NCBI GenBank assembly: GCA_021808985.1
Contig: JAKBAQ010000046.1
Coordinates: 1 to 14,187, forward strand
Reading direction: 5' to 3'
DNA length: 14,187 nucleotides
Origin: Pseudomonadota bacterium
GTDB lineage: Bacteria > Pseudomonadota > Alphaproteobacteria > Acetobacterales > Acetobacteraceae
Shown here one piece after another: positions 13,347-14,187 of this stretch. Made by a program: the position numbers and the translations under genes. Position 1 is the first letter of the stretch. Every line of letters begins with the position of its first letter. A model generated the notes under the pieces. That model ran no database searches. It was not told the DNA's origin and worked only from the letters and a program-made list of their open reading frames with translations.

Positions 13347-14187
13347 TTAGTTGAGGATGATTTCCACGCGGCGGTTCTGCGGCTCGCGCACGCCGGGGCC
13401 GGTGGGGACGAGCAGGTTGGTGTCGCCGAAGCCCTTGGCGGTGATCTCGGAGGCGGGAACGCCATCGGCGACCAGCTGGGCGGCGACGGCCTTGGCGCGG
13501 CGCACCGAGAGGCCCTGGTTGTAGACCGGGGTGCCGGAGGTGTCGGTGTAGCCGTTCACGTCAATGGTGGTGGTGGACTGGGTTTTGCTGTCAGACGCCG
13601 CCTGCGCGATGATCTGGGTGGCGCGCGGGGTCAGGCTGGCTTTATCCCAGTCAAAGAACACCAGATAGGTGCGGGCCGGAGCCGGGGCTGGCGCGGCGGC
13701 GACCGGGGCAGCCGCCGGGGCGACGGCCGGTGCGGGCGCGGGTGCGGGGTTGAACAGCTGGTAGCGCAGGCCAACCAGGAAGGTGTGGCTGGATTCCTGG
13801 CCAAGCTTGAACGGGGCGCCGTTGAAATTGTAGTTGCGGCTCTCAACCAGCTGGGTGAACTTGTACTCAGCGGTGACGGAGAGGCCGGGGACCATCGGCA
13901 GCGGGTAGGCCGCGCCGGCGATGACGTTATAGGCGAAGCTGCCCTTGTCGCCACCGGCCCCAAAGGCGGTGTTGCCCTTGAGCGAGGAGTTGAGGTTCTG
14001 CCACTGATAGCCGACGCCAGCGCCGACATAGGGGAAGATCGGCAGGCCGACATTCATGTCATACAAGGCGTTGACCATCGGGCCGTAGGTGTTGAGGCCG
14101 CCGGTGACGGGGGCGCCGCCGCCGATTTTGTGGGCGGTGTTGCGGTAGTAATTGCCGCTCAGCTCCACGCGGAAGCCGTTGCCGAAG
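13347..14187 (-). CDS. OmpA-family outer-membrane protein (5' end outside window)
   Basis: The last 279 residues are visible. The visible N-terminal part, starting FGNGFRVELSGNYYRN, is a beta-barrel with alternating hydrophobic strands (PYVGAGVGYQW, SVTAEYKF, HTFLVGLRYQLF ending in the C-terminal aromatic of the barrel). A roughly 30-residue Ala-Pro linker follows. The C-terminal OmpA/MotB-like domain begins TYLVFFDWDKASLTPRA and has NGYTDTSG and NQGLSVRRAKAVAAQL, the Asp and Arg that bind the diaminopimelate of peptidoglycan, then GFGDTNLLVPTG and the typical ending PQNRRVEIILN. It ties the outer membrane to the cell wall. A GTG at 14168 is internal, since the barrel sequence continues upstream to the window edge; signal peptide and true start are not seen. 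Confidence 0.93.
   Translation of the reverse strand, partial: FGNGFRVELSGNYYRNTAHKIGGGAPVTGGLNTYGPMVNALYDMNVGLPIFPYVGAGVGYQWQNLNSSLKGNTAFGAGGDKGSFAYNVIAGAAYPLPMVPGLSVTAEYKFTQLVESRNYNFNGAPFKLGQESSHTFLVGLRYQLFNPAPAPAPAVAPAAAPVAAAPAPAPARTYLVFFDWDKASLTPRATQIIAQAASDSKTQSTTTIDVNGYTDTSGTPVYNQGLSVRRAKAVAAQLVADGVPASEITAKGFGDTNLLVPTGPGVREPQNRRVEIILN

Noticed and set aside
14166..14168. GTG at 14168 as the start of the OmpA-family gene
   Set aside because: The frame continues upstream with typical barrel sequence (FGNGFR) to the window edge, and no signal peptide follows the GTG.

Overview
The window looks like chromosomal DNA of a GC-rich alphaproteobacterium, probably of the Acetobacteraceae/Acidocella-Acidiphilium kind. 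This rests on three things: the three-gene proton-translocating transhydrogenase (pntAA-pntAB-pntB), a GapR/DUF2312 protein next to a DUF1244 protein, and heavy third-position GC. The family assignment is an inference. No mobile element, CRISPR array, tRNA or rRNA is visible, and no gap between genes exceeds 300 bases.

Bases 1-7572 read leftward. At the left edge is the N-terminal part of a pyruvate carboxylase (GTG start, cut by the window). A near-perfect bidirectional hairpin terminator follows, then the operon pntAA-pntAB-pntB, which couples the proton gradient to NADPH formation. Next comes a second leftward cluster: an M3-family oligoendopeptidase F, an ABC1/UbiB-type atypical kinase that starts directly after the peptidase stop codon, and a TylF-like SAM methyltransferase.

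Bases 7573-9961 hold a rightward APC-family amino-acid permease. Its 3' end overlaps by 25 bases the end of the convergent gapR gene. Upstream of gapR on the same strand is a DUF1244 gene. A good alphaproteobacterial-type promoter for gapR lies across the DUF1244 stop codon.

Only 26 bases separate the DUF1244 start from a divergent rightward operon: glycerate 2-kinase (GTG start, no Shine-Dalgarno, possibly leaderless) and pyruvate kinase. Glycerate kinase makes 2-phosphoglycerate (if it is the 2-kinase type), which enolase turns into the PEP used by pyruvate kinase. With the pyruvate carboxylase at the left edge, the window carries several enzymes of the PEP-pyruvate-oxaloacetate node, though not in one operon.

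The right end holds an unrecognised lipoprotein with two conserved-looking cysteines, a perfect bidirectional terminator, and the C-terminal two thirds or so of a leftward OmpA-family outer-membrane protein that runs off the window.

I found no convincing new multi-gene system. The points most worth checking are the compact divergent and possibly leaderless start of the glycerate kinase operon, the permease/gapR antisense overlap, the peptidase-kinase-methyltransferase cluster with a KxAQ variant kinase, and the unknown lipoprotein.
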